Source: a bacterium (GTDB lineage: Bacteria > Electryoneota > JAOADG01). From it: a stretch of 64,000 nt of DNA. Of this stretch, positions 26,870 through 36,469 are shown piece by piece. The stretch lies in assembly GCA_026417415.1 (NCBI GenBank), contig JAOADG010000012.1, positions 55,836 to 119,835 of the forward strand, written 5' to 3'. The position numbers and the translations under genes were made by a program. Below the pieces are notes generated by a model. It ran no database searches and was not told the origin of the DNA. It saw only the letters and a program-made list of their open reading frames with translations. Numbering within the stretch: position 1 is the first letter of the stretch; each line of letters starts with the position of its first letter.

Positions 26870-27127
26870 ATGGGACACTTTTCCATTAGCGAACTTACCA
26901 CGATGCGGGAAATTTTAGAAATGGCAATGAAGCGTGAGCAAGATTCATTCAATTTCTATATGACCGCTGCAGAACGTGCTCAAACAGAATATGAAAAACG
27001 AATGTTTTTGGCTTTAGCAGAAGAAGAACAGGGTCATCGGGATGCATTAGCGAAACAGTTAGAAGAAGTTTTAGCACAGTTGGAGATTGATCGTGCCATC
27101 ACTGGCGATGATCCAATGATAGATTAA
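26870..27127 (+). CDS. Small ferritin-like / rubrerythrin-like protein
   Basis: 85 residues; ATG chosen because TTTGGAGCG precedes it. Two long helices: REILEMAMKREQDSFNFY (metal-ligand-type E23) and the stretch ending in EEEQGHRDAL, with an ExxH at 53-56. This is half of a ferritin-like four-helix bundle, so it should dimerise to form a di-iron site. It is inside the dehydrogenase operon, 26 bases after E1 beta. Possible roles are oxidant protection or iron handling; neither is shown by sequence. Confidence 0.75.
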   Translation: MGHFSISELTTMREILEMAMKREQDSFNFYMTAAERAQTEYEKRMFLALAEEEQGHRDALAKQLEEVLAQLEIDRAITGDDPMID

Positions 27128-27138
27128 AGAGCATATCC

Positions 27139-27288
27139 ATGTCCTTGTTTGGTGATCCTACAAAAGATTCTACTTTATTAAATGAATTGCATTCAATTGT
27201 GGAGCAATTAAGTATAATTTCTAAACAGTTGGAGCGTCTTAATCAAAACATTGAACAATTGTTAGAAATCAAACAAGAGAAACAATAA
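27139..27288 (+). CDS. 49-residue coiled-coil protein
   Basis: Short frame MSLFGDPTKDSTLLNELHSI followed by heptad-like VEQLSIISKQLERLNQNIEQ and a charged end. It starts 11 bases after the ferritin-like gene and stops 42 bases before the E2 gene, in the same direction. The regular leucine/isoleucine spacing predicts one amphipathic helix. Support is position and composition only; no family recognised. It might tether the ferritin-like protein or the enzyme complex. Confidence 0.5.
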   Translation: MSLFGDPTKDSTLLNELHSIVEQLSIISKQLERLNQNIEQLLEIKQEKQ

Positions 27289-27330
27289 GTTCATTGGAGT
27301 TAACGAAAAAAGGAAGTACTGGGGATATCT

Positions 27331-28806
27331 ATGGCAAAAGTTGATATGATCATGCCGCAACTTGGTGAATCCATAACTGAAGGAACAATCGTCAAGTGGC
27401 ATGTAAAAGTAGGTGATAAAGTCGAACGAGATAAGACCATTTTAGAAGTTGCTACCGATAAAGCAACGTTAGAGGTTCCAGCGCCTGCAAGTGGTATCAT
27501 TACAGAAATTTTGGCAAATCCTGATCAAACAGTAGCCATCAATACCGTTATCGCGCGAATAGAAACCGACATATCGGCTACGACAACACCTAAAGAAGAA
27601 GAAAAGGTAGCAAGGCCAAAGGACTTTCCGGAACCAGTCCATACTGAACAAGTAGATGCAAGGAGTACTTCGCCACACGATGGTTCTGACCGTGGTGGAA
27701 TCGTAACAAGAGAATTTTCACGAGGTACAAAATTTACCGAAGAGGTGAAAACACAAGTTCAAGCACCTATTCAAACATTAGAACAACCCGTTGAAAAGCG
27801 TTTTTATTCTCCGGTCGTAATGAAGATGGCAACGGAACACGGGATATCCATGGAAGAGTTGTCTCGGATTCCGGGAACAGGGTTGGATGGTCGTGTTTCC
27901 AAGAAAGATTTAGAACGTTATTTGGCTGCAAAATCAAGTCAATCAAAACGTCCCGAACCAACCCCAATTTCTCAAACTCCAACACCGCCACCACCTCCAC
28001 CGACTCCAGCACCTTCAGTTCCAGTAGGCGAGGTTAGTGGATATATCATGGTGCCCATGTATCCGCAGTATCAAGCAACTTGGAAAGAAGGGGATCGAAT
28101 TGAAGTACAACCCATGGAATATATCCGTAGGAAGATTGCTGAACATATGGTTTATTCCAAACATATAGCACCTCATGTGTATAGCAACATTGAAGTGGAT
28201 ATGACTAAAATTGTGAAATGGAGAGAAACCAATAAAGAACGAATAAAAGAACGTGAAGGAGTAAATGTAACCCCCACTGCGTTTATCGCATTTGCAGCGG
28301 TTGCAGCTCTAAAAGAACATCCTTGGATGAACGCAAGTGTGCGAGGAACAGATGTAATCGTTCGCAAAGATTACCACATTGGAATTGCCACTGCTACTGA
28401 AAAAGATTTAATTGTCCCTGTCATTAAGAATGCCGATCAATTGTCCGTTTTAGGAATTGCAAAGCAAATCGCTACTTTAGCAGCAAAAGCAAGAAATAAA
28501 ACCATTACACCTGAAGAATTGCAAGGCGGTACCTTTACCATTACCAATGCAGGTATTTTTGGAAACATCTGGGGCGCTCCTATCATTAACCAACCTCAGG
28601 TTGCTATACTTAGTACTGGTGCAATTGTAAAACGTCCTTGGGTGGTTACGGATGTTCACGGTGAAGATGCTATTGCCATTCGTCATATCATGCAACTCAC
28701 ATTAAGTTATGATCATCGCATCGTAGATGGCATGCTTGCTGGAAAATTCCTTTCTTTCTTAAAACGTACACTTGAGACACTGAAACCCGACGAATTAGGA
28801 ATGTAA
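27331..28806 (+). CDS. Dihydrolipoyl acyltransferase (E2) of the 2-oxo acid dehydrogenase complex
   Basis: 491-residue core subunit. One lipoyl domain (2-78; K44 in EVATDKATLEV is the lipoylation site), a peripheral-subunit-binding domain near 153-195 (YSPVVMKMATEHGI ... IPGTGLDGRVSKKDLERYL), a proline-rich hinge (PPPPPP), then the catalytic domain with H462 and D466 in SYDHRIVDG. Transfers the acyl group from lipoate to CoA. No E3 (dihydrolipoamide dehydrogenase) gene is in the window, so E3 is supplied from elsewhere. A strong terminator follows. Confidence 0.95.
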   Translation: MAKVDMIMPQLGESITEGTIVKWHVKVGDKVERDKTILEVATDKATLEVPAPASGIITEILANPDQTVAINTVIARIETDISATTTPKEEEKVARPKDFPEPVHTEQVDARSTSPHDGSDRGGIVTREFSRGTKFTEEVKTQVQAPIQTLEQPVEKRFYSPVVMKMATEHGISMEELSRIPGTGLDGRVSKKDLERYLAAKSSQSKRPEPTPISQTPTPPPPPPTPAPSVPVGEVSGYIMVPMYPQYQATWKEGDRIEVQPMEYIRRKIAEHMVYSKHIAPHVYSNIEVDMTKIVKWRETNKERIKEREGVNVTPTAFIAFAAVAALKEHPWMNASVRGTDVIVRKDYHIGIATATEKDLIVPVIKNADQLSVLGIAKQIATLAAKARNKTITPEELQGGTFTITNAGIFGNIWGAPIINQPQVAILSTGAIVKRPWVVTDVHGEDAIAIRHIMQLTLSYDHRIVDGMLAGKFLSFLKRTLETLKPDELGM

Positions 28807-28810
28807 ATCA

Positions 28811-28839
28811 AAAGGCGGTCGTAAGTGACCGCCTTTTTT
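28811..28839 (+). terminator. Rho-independent terminator of the dehydrogenase operon
   Basis: AAAGGCGGTC, 6-base loop, GACCGCCTTTTTT: a 10-bp stem running into a T-tract, directly after the E2 stop codon. Confidence 0.92.
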
Positions 28840-28922
28840 ATTGAAAAAGATTTAGTTAAAATCGAAAGAATGTTTATTCAATAAATCTTAATTGAACTAT
28901 TACAATTGAAATTGGATATTTT

Positions 28923-30836
28923 ATGCACTTTACTCCTTATATCCATCCCGATCAGAAACCACCTGAACTAACTGTTCGTGCAATTATTCTGGGCATTTTA
29001 TTTGGGTTCATTTTTGCTGCTACGACGGTATATCTTGGTCTTAAAATCGGTTTAACTGTCTCTGCTTCAATTCCTGTTGCTGTACTTGCAATTTCTGTTT
29101 TTCGCTGGCTTGGAAAGTCAGGTATCCTTGAAAACAACATTGTTCAAACCATTGCCAGTGCTGGCGAATCTATTGGTGCCGGGGTAGTTTTTACGTTACC
29201 TGCTGTGATTCTATTAGGACATGAACTTGACTATTTCACCATTTTTTCGCTTGCAATTTTAGGTGGCATACTTGGTACTCTTTTTATGATCCCACTTCGA
29301 CGATCACTTATTGTTAAAGAGCACGGAAAAGTTCCATACCCAGAAGGTACCGCTTGTGCAGAAGTTCTTATTAGTGGAGAGAAAGGGGGAACTTCTGCAA
29401 AACAAGTATTTTGGGGACTTGGTTTGGGATTTCTGTACACTTTTTTGATGAAAGTAATGAACCTTTGGAAAGGTGTTGCAAGTTATGATCCTAAGTGGTT
29501 CAAAGGTGCAAGCATTCGCGGTGAGATGGCTGTTGAATTGTTGGGAGTGGGGTACATAATAGGTCCTTCTATTGCAGGGTATATGCTATCAGGTGGTGTG
29601 GTAGCTTGGTTGGTCTTGATCCCGCTAATCAAATTGTTTGGTGAAGGTCTGCCTAATGTATTTCCACCTTCTGGTTCACTCACGATTGCACAAATGGGAC
29701 CTGATGAAATTTGGGCGAACTACATCCGTTACATTGGTGGTGGAGCTGTAGTATTTGGTGGAATCGTTACCCTCATTCGGGCATTGCCTGTAATATGGAC
29801 AGCGTTTCGTGAGAATTTTTCACGTTCTAATATCACTTCGGGTACCGATGTTTTATTAAAATCAAAACCACGAACCGAACAAGATTTACCTATTCTAATT
29901 ACCATTGTTGGCGTGTTGGTATTGGTGTTGCTGATCGCATTATTACCTCAAATACCGGGTGGTATTCCAATTCGTTTGCTATCTGCTGCATTGATTGTTG
30001 CATTTGGGTTTTTCTTCGTAACCGTTTCATCTCGTATTGTAGGATTAGTTGGAAGTACTTCTAATCCAATTTCAGGAATGACCATCACAACTTTGATGTT
30101 TACTTCACTATTATTTTTAGCACTCGGTTGGACAGGTCATGGAAATGCGATTGTTGCAATTTTAGTGGGTGGGGTGGTTTGTATCGCTGCAGCAAATGGT
30201 GGAAATACTTCGCAAGATTTAAAAACAGGATTTATTGTTGGTGCTACACCACGAGCCCAGCAAATTTCGCTGGTAATAGGTGTAGTTTCCAGTTCCATCG
30301 TGATAGGTCTAACCTTACTTTATCTACATTCTGCCTTACAAATCGGAAGCCAAGCGTTACCTGCACCCAAAGCACAATTAATGCAATTGATCGTGAGTGG
30401 AGTACTCGAACAAAAATTGCCTTGGGATTTAATTTGGATTGGTTTCTTTTTAGGAGCGACAATGCAACTATGTGGTGTAGAAGCGTTACCATTCGCAGTG
30501 GGTGCCTATCTACCAATGGAAATCTCAACCCCGATTTTTATTGGTGGAATGATCCGATTTCTGGTAGATCGAAAAAGAAATCAATCAAACACAGAAAGTG
30601 AATCTTCCCCAGGAGTACTATTTTCTAGTGGTTTGATTGCTGGTGGTGCAATCGGTGGAATTCTATGGGCAATTCAAAAAGGTTTTGAAAATGCTGGAAA
30701 AGAATGGGCAATAACACTGGGTACCATTGGTGATGCCTTTGTTTGGAACCATTCCTCGTTTTGGTCGGAAATCGCTCCTTGCTTCGCTATCGGCTCAGTG
30801 GTTTATATTCTTTATAGAATAGCAATAAAAAAGTAG
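28923..30836 (+). CDS. OPT family oligopeptide transporter
   Basis: 637-residue polytopic membrane protein with about 14-16 hydrophobic segments. The N-terminal pattern ELTVRAIILGILFGFIFAAT, TVYLGLKIGLTVSASIPVAV and the VPYPEGTACAEVL motif are those of the bacterial OPT branch. Family members take up oligopeptides or metal-chelate complexes by proton coupling; the substrate here is unknown. Stands alone between the E2 terminator and the next gene. Confidence 0.93.
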   Translation: MHFTPYIHPDQKPPELTVRAIILGILFGFIFAATTVYLGLKIGLTVSASIPVAVLAISVFRWLGKSGILENNIVQTIASAGESIGAGVVFTLPAVILLGHELDYFTIFSLAILGGILGTLFMIPLRRSLIVKEHGKVPYPEGTACAEVLISGEKGGTSAKQVFWGLGLGFLYTFLMKVMNLWKGVASYDPKWFKGASIRGEMAVELLGVGYIIGPSIAGYMLSGGVVAWLVLIPLIKLFGEGLPNVFPPSGSLTIAQMGPDEIWANYIRYIGGGAVVFGGIVTLIRALPVIWTAFRENFSRSNITSGTDVLLKSKPRTEQDLPILITIVGVLVLVLLIALLPQIPGGIPIRLLSAALIVAFGFFFVTVSSRIVGLVGSTSNPISGMTITTLMFTSLLFLALGWTGHGNAIVAILVGGVVCIAAANGGNTSQDLKTGFIVGATPRAQQISLVIGVVSSSIVIGLTLLYLHSALQIGSQALPAPKAQLMQLIVSGVLEQKLPWDLIWIGFFLGATMQLCGVEALPFAVGAYLPMEISTPIFIGGMIRFLVDRKRNQSNTESESSPGVLFSSGLIAGGAIGGILWAIQKGFENAGKEWAITLGTIGDAFVWNHSSFWSEIAPCFAIGSVVYILYRIAIKK

Positions 30837-30928
30837 AGTTAATTTTTTCTAATTTGTGTACTTTTTCTTTTAATTCTTTGATAGTATTTGTACTTTTTGG
30901 TAACAACCTACGAATAGAGGAGGTACGT

Positions 30929-32122
30929 ATGTGTTGGAAACCACTTTTTATTGTTCTTCTATCCATTACCATTGTTTCTACTACATTAGCAATTTCACTT
31001 ACCGATTACCTTTATCCAACAAGTTTTTCTCATGAGGCATACCTTAACGGAACATTTAATTTTAATGGTGCGTCATTAGATACTACGCAGATTGGGTACA
31101 ACGTAGGTGGAAATGCGTTCTACAATTTAAATTATCGCTCACTACCATTTTCTTATGTTCTTAGCGCACGAGGAAATTTGTTGTTAGAACGATCGAGCAG
31201 GCAAAATGCAAAAGATCAAAACAGTTACAGTGCAATCCTTGAAACGCGTGCAAACAAATATTGGTATGAAGATGAAAAGATTTTTGGATTCGGTGGTTTG
31301 AATTTAGGTTATCGAAAAGAGTTTACTCGTAATCAGGCGGATGACCCCTACGTAGATGTTACTGCTGGTTTAGGATATGGAAGATACGTCAATGCAACTG
31401 TTCTTAAACAAGCAATTCGTGTATCTGAGGATTTATTAAGATTCGGTGTGATTAAGAGTGCTTTACCTGATCAAGTTTTGCTTGATTTAGCACGAGTCAT
31501 TGATCGTGAAAGTGAATTTAAAACTTTGTATGGAGCAGTGGAATACAAGAAGTATTGGTATGAAGAAATGGAAACCATATTGCAAGATGCTAATCTTCTT
31601 GTGGACGGTTCTTTAGGAACAATGGGATCCATTCGTATCGAAGAGGTACTTGCTGAGCGAATTGGTCCACGGTACTATGGTTGGGAAGCGCGAATTGGGG
31701 GGGGTGCTGTATTGCAAGATTACAATGGAAACCAAGGTGATCCTCTTGCTACCGTCGCAATTGATTGGTCAAGACCAATTTCGTTGGACTTACAACTCAA
31801 TAACCATTTTGCATTAAAAACTCAGTTTGTGGATTCTACAACCAGTTACCAATCCCACACAGTTACCAATACCTTTCAGGTCTATTATGAATTAACCAAT
31901 AGAATTGATTGGGACAACGTGTTAAAAGCGGAGTATAAAAAGCAAACTTTATCAAATGCAAAGGACAATCTTGCGGTTCAATTCAGTAGTACCTTTATAT
32001 TTTACATTGAAAATCAACTTACCTTTAACCCTGCACTTCTAATCAACTACCGAGATAATGGTATAGTAGATCCAGTTACAGATTGGACAATCAATGGAAG
32101 TGTATCTTATCGGCTGAAATAG
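30929..32122 (+). CDS. Exported, probably outer-membrane, protein of unknown function
   Basis: 397 residues from an ATG behind GAGGAGG; the frame is open 25 codons further left but has no binding site there. Signal peptide 1-22 (...STTLAIS). The rest alternates polar and hydrophobic residues in strands rich in Tyr/Asn, such as SFSHEAYLNGTFNFNGA and the terminal WTINGSVSYRLK, which suggests an outer-membrane beta-barrel with an inserted helical part (residues about 160-200). No family recognised. Followed by a clear terminator, so monocistronic or the end of its unit. Confidence 0.7.
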   Translation: MCWKPLFIVLLSITIVSTTLAISLTDYLYPTSFSHEAYLNGTFNFNGASLDTTQIGYNVGGNAFYNLNYRSLPFSYVLSARGNLLLERSSRQNAKDQNSYSAILETRANKYWYEDEKIFGFGGLNLGYRKEFTRNQADDPYVDVTAGLGYGRYVNATVLKQAIRVSEDLLRFGVIKSALPDQVLLDLARVIDRESEFKTLYGAVEYKKYWYEEMETILQDANLLVDGSLGTMGSIRIEEVLAERIGPRYYGWEARIGGGAVLQDYNGNQGDPLATVAIDWSRPISLDLQLNNHFALKTQFVDSTTSYQSHTVTNTFQVYYELTNRIDWDNVLKAEYKKQTLSNAKDNLAVQFSSTFIFYIENQLTFNPALLINYRDNGIVDPVTDWTINGSVSYRLK

Positions 32123-32142
32123 ACAATCGCAATATTTATCAA

Positions 32143-32172
32143 AAAACGGGATAGTATCTTCTATCCCGTTTT
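32143..32172 (+). terminator. Rho-independent terminator
   Basis: AAAACGGGATAG, 6-base loop, CTATCCCGTTTT then CTTAT: 12-bp stem. Ends the outer-membrane protein gene. Confidence 0.88.
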
Positions 32173-32270
32173 CTTATGCAAAGATAAAAGTTGGGTTAAA
32201 ATTAAATTTCCTTTTTTGCACAACCGTTGATTCCGAACTATTTTCAGATAATTTTCTTAATGAGTAAACC

Positions 32271-33578
32271 ATGATTGTAAAATTATCCACCCATACCTCA
32301 ATTCATTGGTTATTAGTCGTTTTTTGCTGGACGATTGGATTTCAAAAAGCCAACTCAGTGGGCGTAAGTAATCGTTGGTTAGGATTAGAACAAAAAAGTT
32401 TTTCAGCAAGTTCACTTGCAATGGGAGGAATTAGTATTCTTGGTTCCCGTTCTATTGCAGATGCTACAAGAAATCCGGCACAACTCCAATACTTTTCTAA
32501 AGGTTTACAGATAGAAACACTATTGAAGGTTCCTCAAACTATAGAATCGAGATCGTTTCCAATTTACGATTCTTTTGGTGGCACACTTGCGGAAAATCAA
32601 TACGTGAGCAACTCAATGGGTACAGCAAATTTTGGGGGAGCATTTTCACTACCTCTAAAATCTCAAAGTAGTTTAGGTCTAACCGTTGCAATTTTTTCTG
32701 TACCACTATTGGTTTATGACTATCGTTTTGTAGAAGAAGTGCGTGATCGTTTCAGTACGGGTGGTTTACAGGATCGTGTTCGTGGTAGAGTAGAAGATTT
32801 TACCAAAGGAACGCGACAATGGTCAGGTTTTGCTTTTGCTAAGAAGATGAATGACCAATTTTCTTTTGGGTTTTCTGTAGGGATGATTGGTGGAAAAGTC
32901 CAAGAAGAGTATCGGTTAAATAGAATACTCCCATCGGATAGTACTTTTCTTTACAAAACGAGTCGTGAACCTGACAATGCTCATATCCAAGCTGGAACTG
33001 GTTTAGTGTTTGAGATCAACCCAAGAGTAACGTTAGGGTGGAATTTGACTTATCGTGGCGATCGAAACGAAAAAATGAAAATTACACAAATTGATACCGT
33101 AACTACTCAGTCAACCACAATAAAAACATTTAGTTATCCAATTTCAACAGGTTTGGCAATCCAATGGATACCAGGTCAACAACTGAGTTCTACAATGATC
33201 ACCGAGATTGAATACACCTATTGGAAAGATGCTTCGTTGGGAATTCCAAATCAAACCCTTTACAATACATTAGAGATTCGTGCTGGAGTGGAGCATCGGG
33301 TATTGCCAGAAGTGCCAGTTCGATTTGGGTATACTTTTGTACCTTCACCATTTGACCCAGAAAAATCTATGACCTACTTATCTGTAGGGACGGGATATCA
33401 AAAAAAGAATTGGTTGCTTGATTTGGGAGTTCAATTTGGACACAGCACCAGCAAAGAGGACGATCCTGTTCCGGATAATGCTTTTGGTGGTCAACCACGA
33501 ATGGATCAGGATCGAGTACAAACAAGAATGGTGACATTTGGTTTGACAGTATCTTATCGTTTAGGGGAGAAAAATTAA
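32271..33578 (+). CDS. PorV/FadL-like outer-membrane barrel protein
   Basis: 435 residues with a signal sequence (about 1-29). The mature start SASSLAMGGISILGSRSIADATRNPAQL is the pattern seen in PorV/PorQ and FadL-like proteins of the FCB group, where a small N-terminal segment plugs a 14-strand barrel; strand-like repeats continue to the C-terminal GLTVSYRLGEKN. Could be a type IX shuttle component (PorV) or a hydrophobe porin; the sequence does not decide. Its TAA overlaps the ATG of the ferredoxin-NADP reductase gene by one base. Confidence 0.72.
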   Translation: MIVKLSTHTSIHWLLVVFCWTIGFQKANSVGVSNRWLGLEQKSFSASSLAMGGISILGSRSIADATRNPAQLQYFSKGLQIETLLKVPQTIESRSFPIYDSFGGTLAENQYVSNSMGTANFGGAFSLPLKSQSSLGLTVAIFSVPLLVYDYRFVEEVRDRFSTGGLQDRVRGRVEDFTKGTRQWSGFAFAKKMNDQFSFGFSVGMIGGKVQEEYRLNRILPSDSTFLYKTSREPDNAHIQAGTGLVFEINPRVTLGWNLTYRGDRNEKMKITQIDTVTTQSTTIKTFSYPISTGLAIQWIPGQQLSSTMITEIEYTYWKDASLGIPNQTLYNTLEIRAGVEHRVLPEVPVRFGYTFVPSPFDPEKSMTYLSVGTGYQKKNWLLDLGVQFGHSTSKEDDPVPDNAFGGQPRMDQDRVQTRMVTFGLTVSYRLGEKN

Positions 33579-34609
33579 TGCTGAAAGGACAAACTGAATG
33601 TCCTATTTACGATTTTGGTATCATAGGTTGTGGTCCCGTTGGGTTGTACGCTGGATTTTATGCCGGCTATCACGGTCTCAATTCCATTGCATTCGATTTG
33701 TTACCTGAATTGGGCGGTCAATTAATCAACTTGTATCCAGAAAAATGGATTTTTGATGTAGGTGGGCACGTAAAGATTTTAGCGAAAGATTATATTGACC
33801 AATTGCTTCAACAATCTTCTGCTTTTTCACCCGAATACCATCTCAATGAAAAAGTGATCGGTTTAGAACCCATTCAAGAACAAAGTGGACCATTGAATCC
33901 AAGATATAAATTGATTACAGAAAAGCGTGAAGTATATTGTAAATGCGTGCTAATCGCAGGTGGAATGGGTGCATATCTACCTCGAAAGTTAGAACTACCT
34001 AACATTGAAGAGTTAGAAAACCGAGGAGTGCATTACAGGGTAACCAAAAAAGAGTATTTTCAAGACAAACGTGTGATGATTGTAGGAGGGGGCGATAGCG
34101 CTGTAGATTGGGCAATCAACTTGCATGGAATTGCAAAAAAAATCTGGGCAGTTCATCGTAGCAGACAATTCAAAGCACTCGAAGCCAACGTGATAGAAAT
34201 GATGAAAGACACTGATGCTGAAATTTTAGTTCCTTATGAGGTAAAACAACTGCATGGTGAAGATCATTTGATAGGTGTAACGTTAATTCATTCGGAAACC
34301 GGAAATCAAAGTTTTTTTGAAATCGACGAAATTCTTTTGATGATAGGATTAATGGCAAACCTTGGTCCCATTGAAACTTGGGGATTACAGATACAGGGAA
34401 ATGGAATAGTGGTTGATAGATATATGCAAACCAATTTACCAGCAGTATATGCTATCGGAGATATTGCTAAATACGATGGAAAAGTGAATCTAATTGCTGC
34501 TGGACATGGTGAAACTGCAACTGCTATAGAACATTCTATTGCTACGTATTTCAATATTGAACCTAGGCCGAGAGATTGGTTGATTCATTCTAATCCACAC
34601 GATCAATAA
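33578..34609 (+). CDS. Ferredoxin-NADP(+) reductase, thioredoxin-reductase-like type
   Basis: 343 residues. FAD-binding IIGCGPVGLYAGFYAG near the N-terminus, then LGGQLINLYPEKWIFDVGG; NADP-binding VMIVGGGDSAVDWA; C-terminal FAD motif AIGDIAKYDGKVNLIAAGHG. The CxxC disulphide of thioredoxin reductase is missing, which with the YPEKxIxDV motif marks the YumC/Chlorobium type of FNR. Transfers electrons between ferredoxin and NADP(H) in the cytoplasm. Translationally coupled to the upstream barrel gene and immediately followed by a small membrane protein. Confidence 0.93.
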   Translation: MLKGQTECPIYDFGIIGCGPVGLYAGFYAGYHGLNSIAFDLLPELGGQLINLYPEKWIFDVGGHVKILAKDYIDQLLQQSSAFSPEYHLNEKVIGLEPIQEQSGPLNPRYKLITEKREVYCKCVLIAGGMGAYLPRKLELPNIEELENRGVHYRVTKKEYFQDKRVMIVGGGDSAVDWAINLHGIAKKIWAVHRSRQFKALEANVIEMMKDTDAEILVPYEVKQLHGEDHLIGVTLIHSETGNQSFFEIDEILLMIGLMANLGPIETWGLQIQGNGIVVDRYMQTNLPAVYAIGDIAKYDGKVNLIAAGHGETATAIEHSIATYFNIEPRPRDWLIHSNPHDQ

Positions 34610-34795
34610 ATGATGCAAGAAATTCAAAATCAACCCATTCATCCATCAGGGACCAAACTACCGAAATGGTTGTTATGGCTATTCATTAGCGCATTGATTA
34701 CGTTGGTTTTAATACTTGTAGGTGGAAAATTTGGAATTTTAGGTCTGGTTTTCCTTTTGCCACTAACTTGGAATAAAAGAAAATCCAATGAATAA
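34610..34795 (+). CDS. Small two-helix membrane protein
   Basis: 61 residues with two hydrophobic segments (about 18-38 and 43-53) and a basic end. The start codon follows the FNR stop with no gap, and the stop overlaps the nucleotidase start by 8 bases. This tight packing is the main evidence for translation. No family recognised. Confidence 0.6.
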   Translation: MMQEIQNQPIHPSGTKLPKWLLWLFISALITLVLILVGGKFGILGLVFLLPLTWNKRKSNE

Positions 34796-36443
34796 AATCA
34801 TTTTTACATTGTTGTTCATCAATTTCATCTTTTTAATCCCGTCATGGGCAATCCATTCCGATCAACTTGTTTCTAAACCCATCCCAGAAAACACTATTCG
34901 TGTTACGGTTATTTTCACCAACGATGTCCATGGTGGAATCATGCGCAGTGAAGCTGAGTTTCTAAATCCGGAATTTCCACCCATCTTAGGTGGTGCAGCG
35001 AGTGCTGTGAAAATCATTCAGGCATTTAGAGAAAGAGCAAAACGAGACGGTCAGTACCTTTTAATCACTGATGCAGGAGATATTTATCAAGGTGCACCCA
35101 TTGGTACAGTGACCAAGGGACAGGCCATCGTGGATTATTACAATCTAATCGGTTTGGATTGGGTAACTGTTGGGAACCACGATTTAGATCATGGGTATTG
35201 GAATTTAGATTCAATGATTCAGCGGTCAAAATTTCCTTGGGTTGCGTGCAACTTGAAATTGAAGAATACCAACCAACAATATCCGAATACTGTTCCTTGG
35301 ATTATCAGGCAGTTAGGGGATTTGAAAATTGGAATCATTGGCTTAGCCACTGCTTCCACAAAAAATATGTCTTTTCCGAAAAATATAGCGAATATAGAAT
35401 TTGAAGATGAAATCACTGCCATTCATCGTGCTATCCAAGAAGTGAGACAGCAAGGGGCTAAGTCCATCTGGGTGACTTATCATCATGGGATAATGTTTAA
35501 CGAAGAAGAGACATTCCTTGAACTGGTTAAACAAGAACAGACAGGAAATCTAAAGAAGTCCTATATTAGTAATGCTCAAGAGTTGGTTCATCAAGTAGAT
35601 GGAATAGATTTAATGTTTTGTGGACATATTCATATTGGCAAACCAAAAGGGTGGGTACATCCGAGTAAACATACCTTGATGATTCAAAATTACGGACATG
35701 GTGGAAATATTGGTGTAGTGGACATTTATTTAGACAAATTCACAGGAAAAATTGTGAAATATGATATGCCTACAGAAAATTCTATGTTGTTGCTATTACA
35801 AGAAGAACAATGGGGCAGAGATAAAGAGATTGATCAAAAAATTCAAGCCATTGTAGATACAGTTGAGAAAGGATTAGATGATGTCATTGGTGAATCACAA
35901 ATCGAACTTATTCGCGGCGATGCAAATGCTCCGATGGTTATGTTGGTAGCAACGGCCTTAAAAGAGTATGCGAAAACGGATTTAGCCATTCAGAATGCAG
36001 GTGGTGTTCGGGATAACATTACTCCCGGCTTGATTACTAAAAGGCATATTTTTCATATTGAACCTTTTGGGAATGAACTGGTTACTGTAACAGTAAACGG
36101 AAAGTTTCTGAAAGAATTATTAGAAAGTCGGGTTAGTAAAACGCGTTTAGGGATAGGCGTTAGTGGCGTGACAATTTTGTACAATGCAGAGGCACCATTG
36201 GGAAATCGAATTCAAGAGATTACTTTTGATAATGGAAAAAAATTTCATAACGATTCTTTATACACAATCGCTACTACAGATTATCTTTTAATGGGAAATT
36301 CTGGAATGAGTAAATTTACAGAAATTCCTCACAGTCAAGTGAATTGGATGGGGGTTCGGGTATCTGAAGCCATTGTTGAATACATTCAAAAAAATTCACC
36401 GATTACAAAACAAACAAAAAGGTCTTGGATAAGTGTCAAGTAA
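34788..36443 (+). CDS. Periplasmic 5'-nucleotidase / 2',3'-cyclic phosphodiesterase (UshA family)
   Basis: 551 residues with signal peptide 1-22. Metallophosphatase motifs in order: FTNDVHGG, DAGDIYQGAPIG, GNHDLDHG, TYHHG, FCGHIHIG. The C-terminal nucleotidase domain has NAGGVRDNITPG and IEPFGNELV and closes with TDYLLMGNSG. Hydrolyses nucleotides in the periplasm to nucleosides and phosphate for uptake. Overlaps the upstream small gene, suggesting co-expression with FNR. Confidence 0.92.
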   Translation: MNKIIFTLLFINFIFLIPSWAIHSDQLVSKPIPENTIRVTVIFTNDVHGGIMRSEAEFLNPEFPPILGGAASAVKIIQAFRERAKRDGQYLLITDAGDIYQGAPIGTVTKGQAIVDYYNLIGLDWVTVGNHDLDHGYWNLDSMIQRSKFPWVACNLKLKNTNQQYPNTVPWIIRQLGDLKIGIIGLATASTKNMSFPKNIANIEFEDEITAIHRAIQEVRQQGAKSIWVTYHHGIMFNEEETFLELVKQEQTGNLKKSYISNAQELVHQVDGIDLMFCGHIHIGKPKGWVHPSKHTLMIQNYGHGGNIGVVDIYLDKFTGKIVKYDMPTENSMLLLLQEEQWGRDKEIDQKIQAIVDTVEKGLDDVIGESQIELIRGDANAPMVMLVATALKEYAKTDLAIQNAGGVRDNITPGLITKRHIFHIEPFGNELVTVTVNGKFLKELLESRVSKTRLGIGVSGVTILYNAEAPLGNRIQEITFDNGKKFHNDSLYTIATTDYLLMGNSGMSKFTEIPHSQVNWMGVRVSEAIVEYIQKNSPITKQTKRSWISVK

Positions 36444-36469
36444 TCTCATTTTAATGAAGCAATCCAGTT

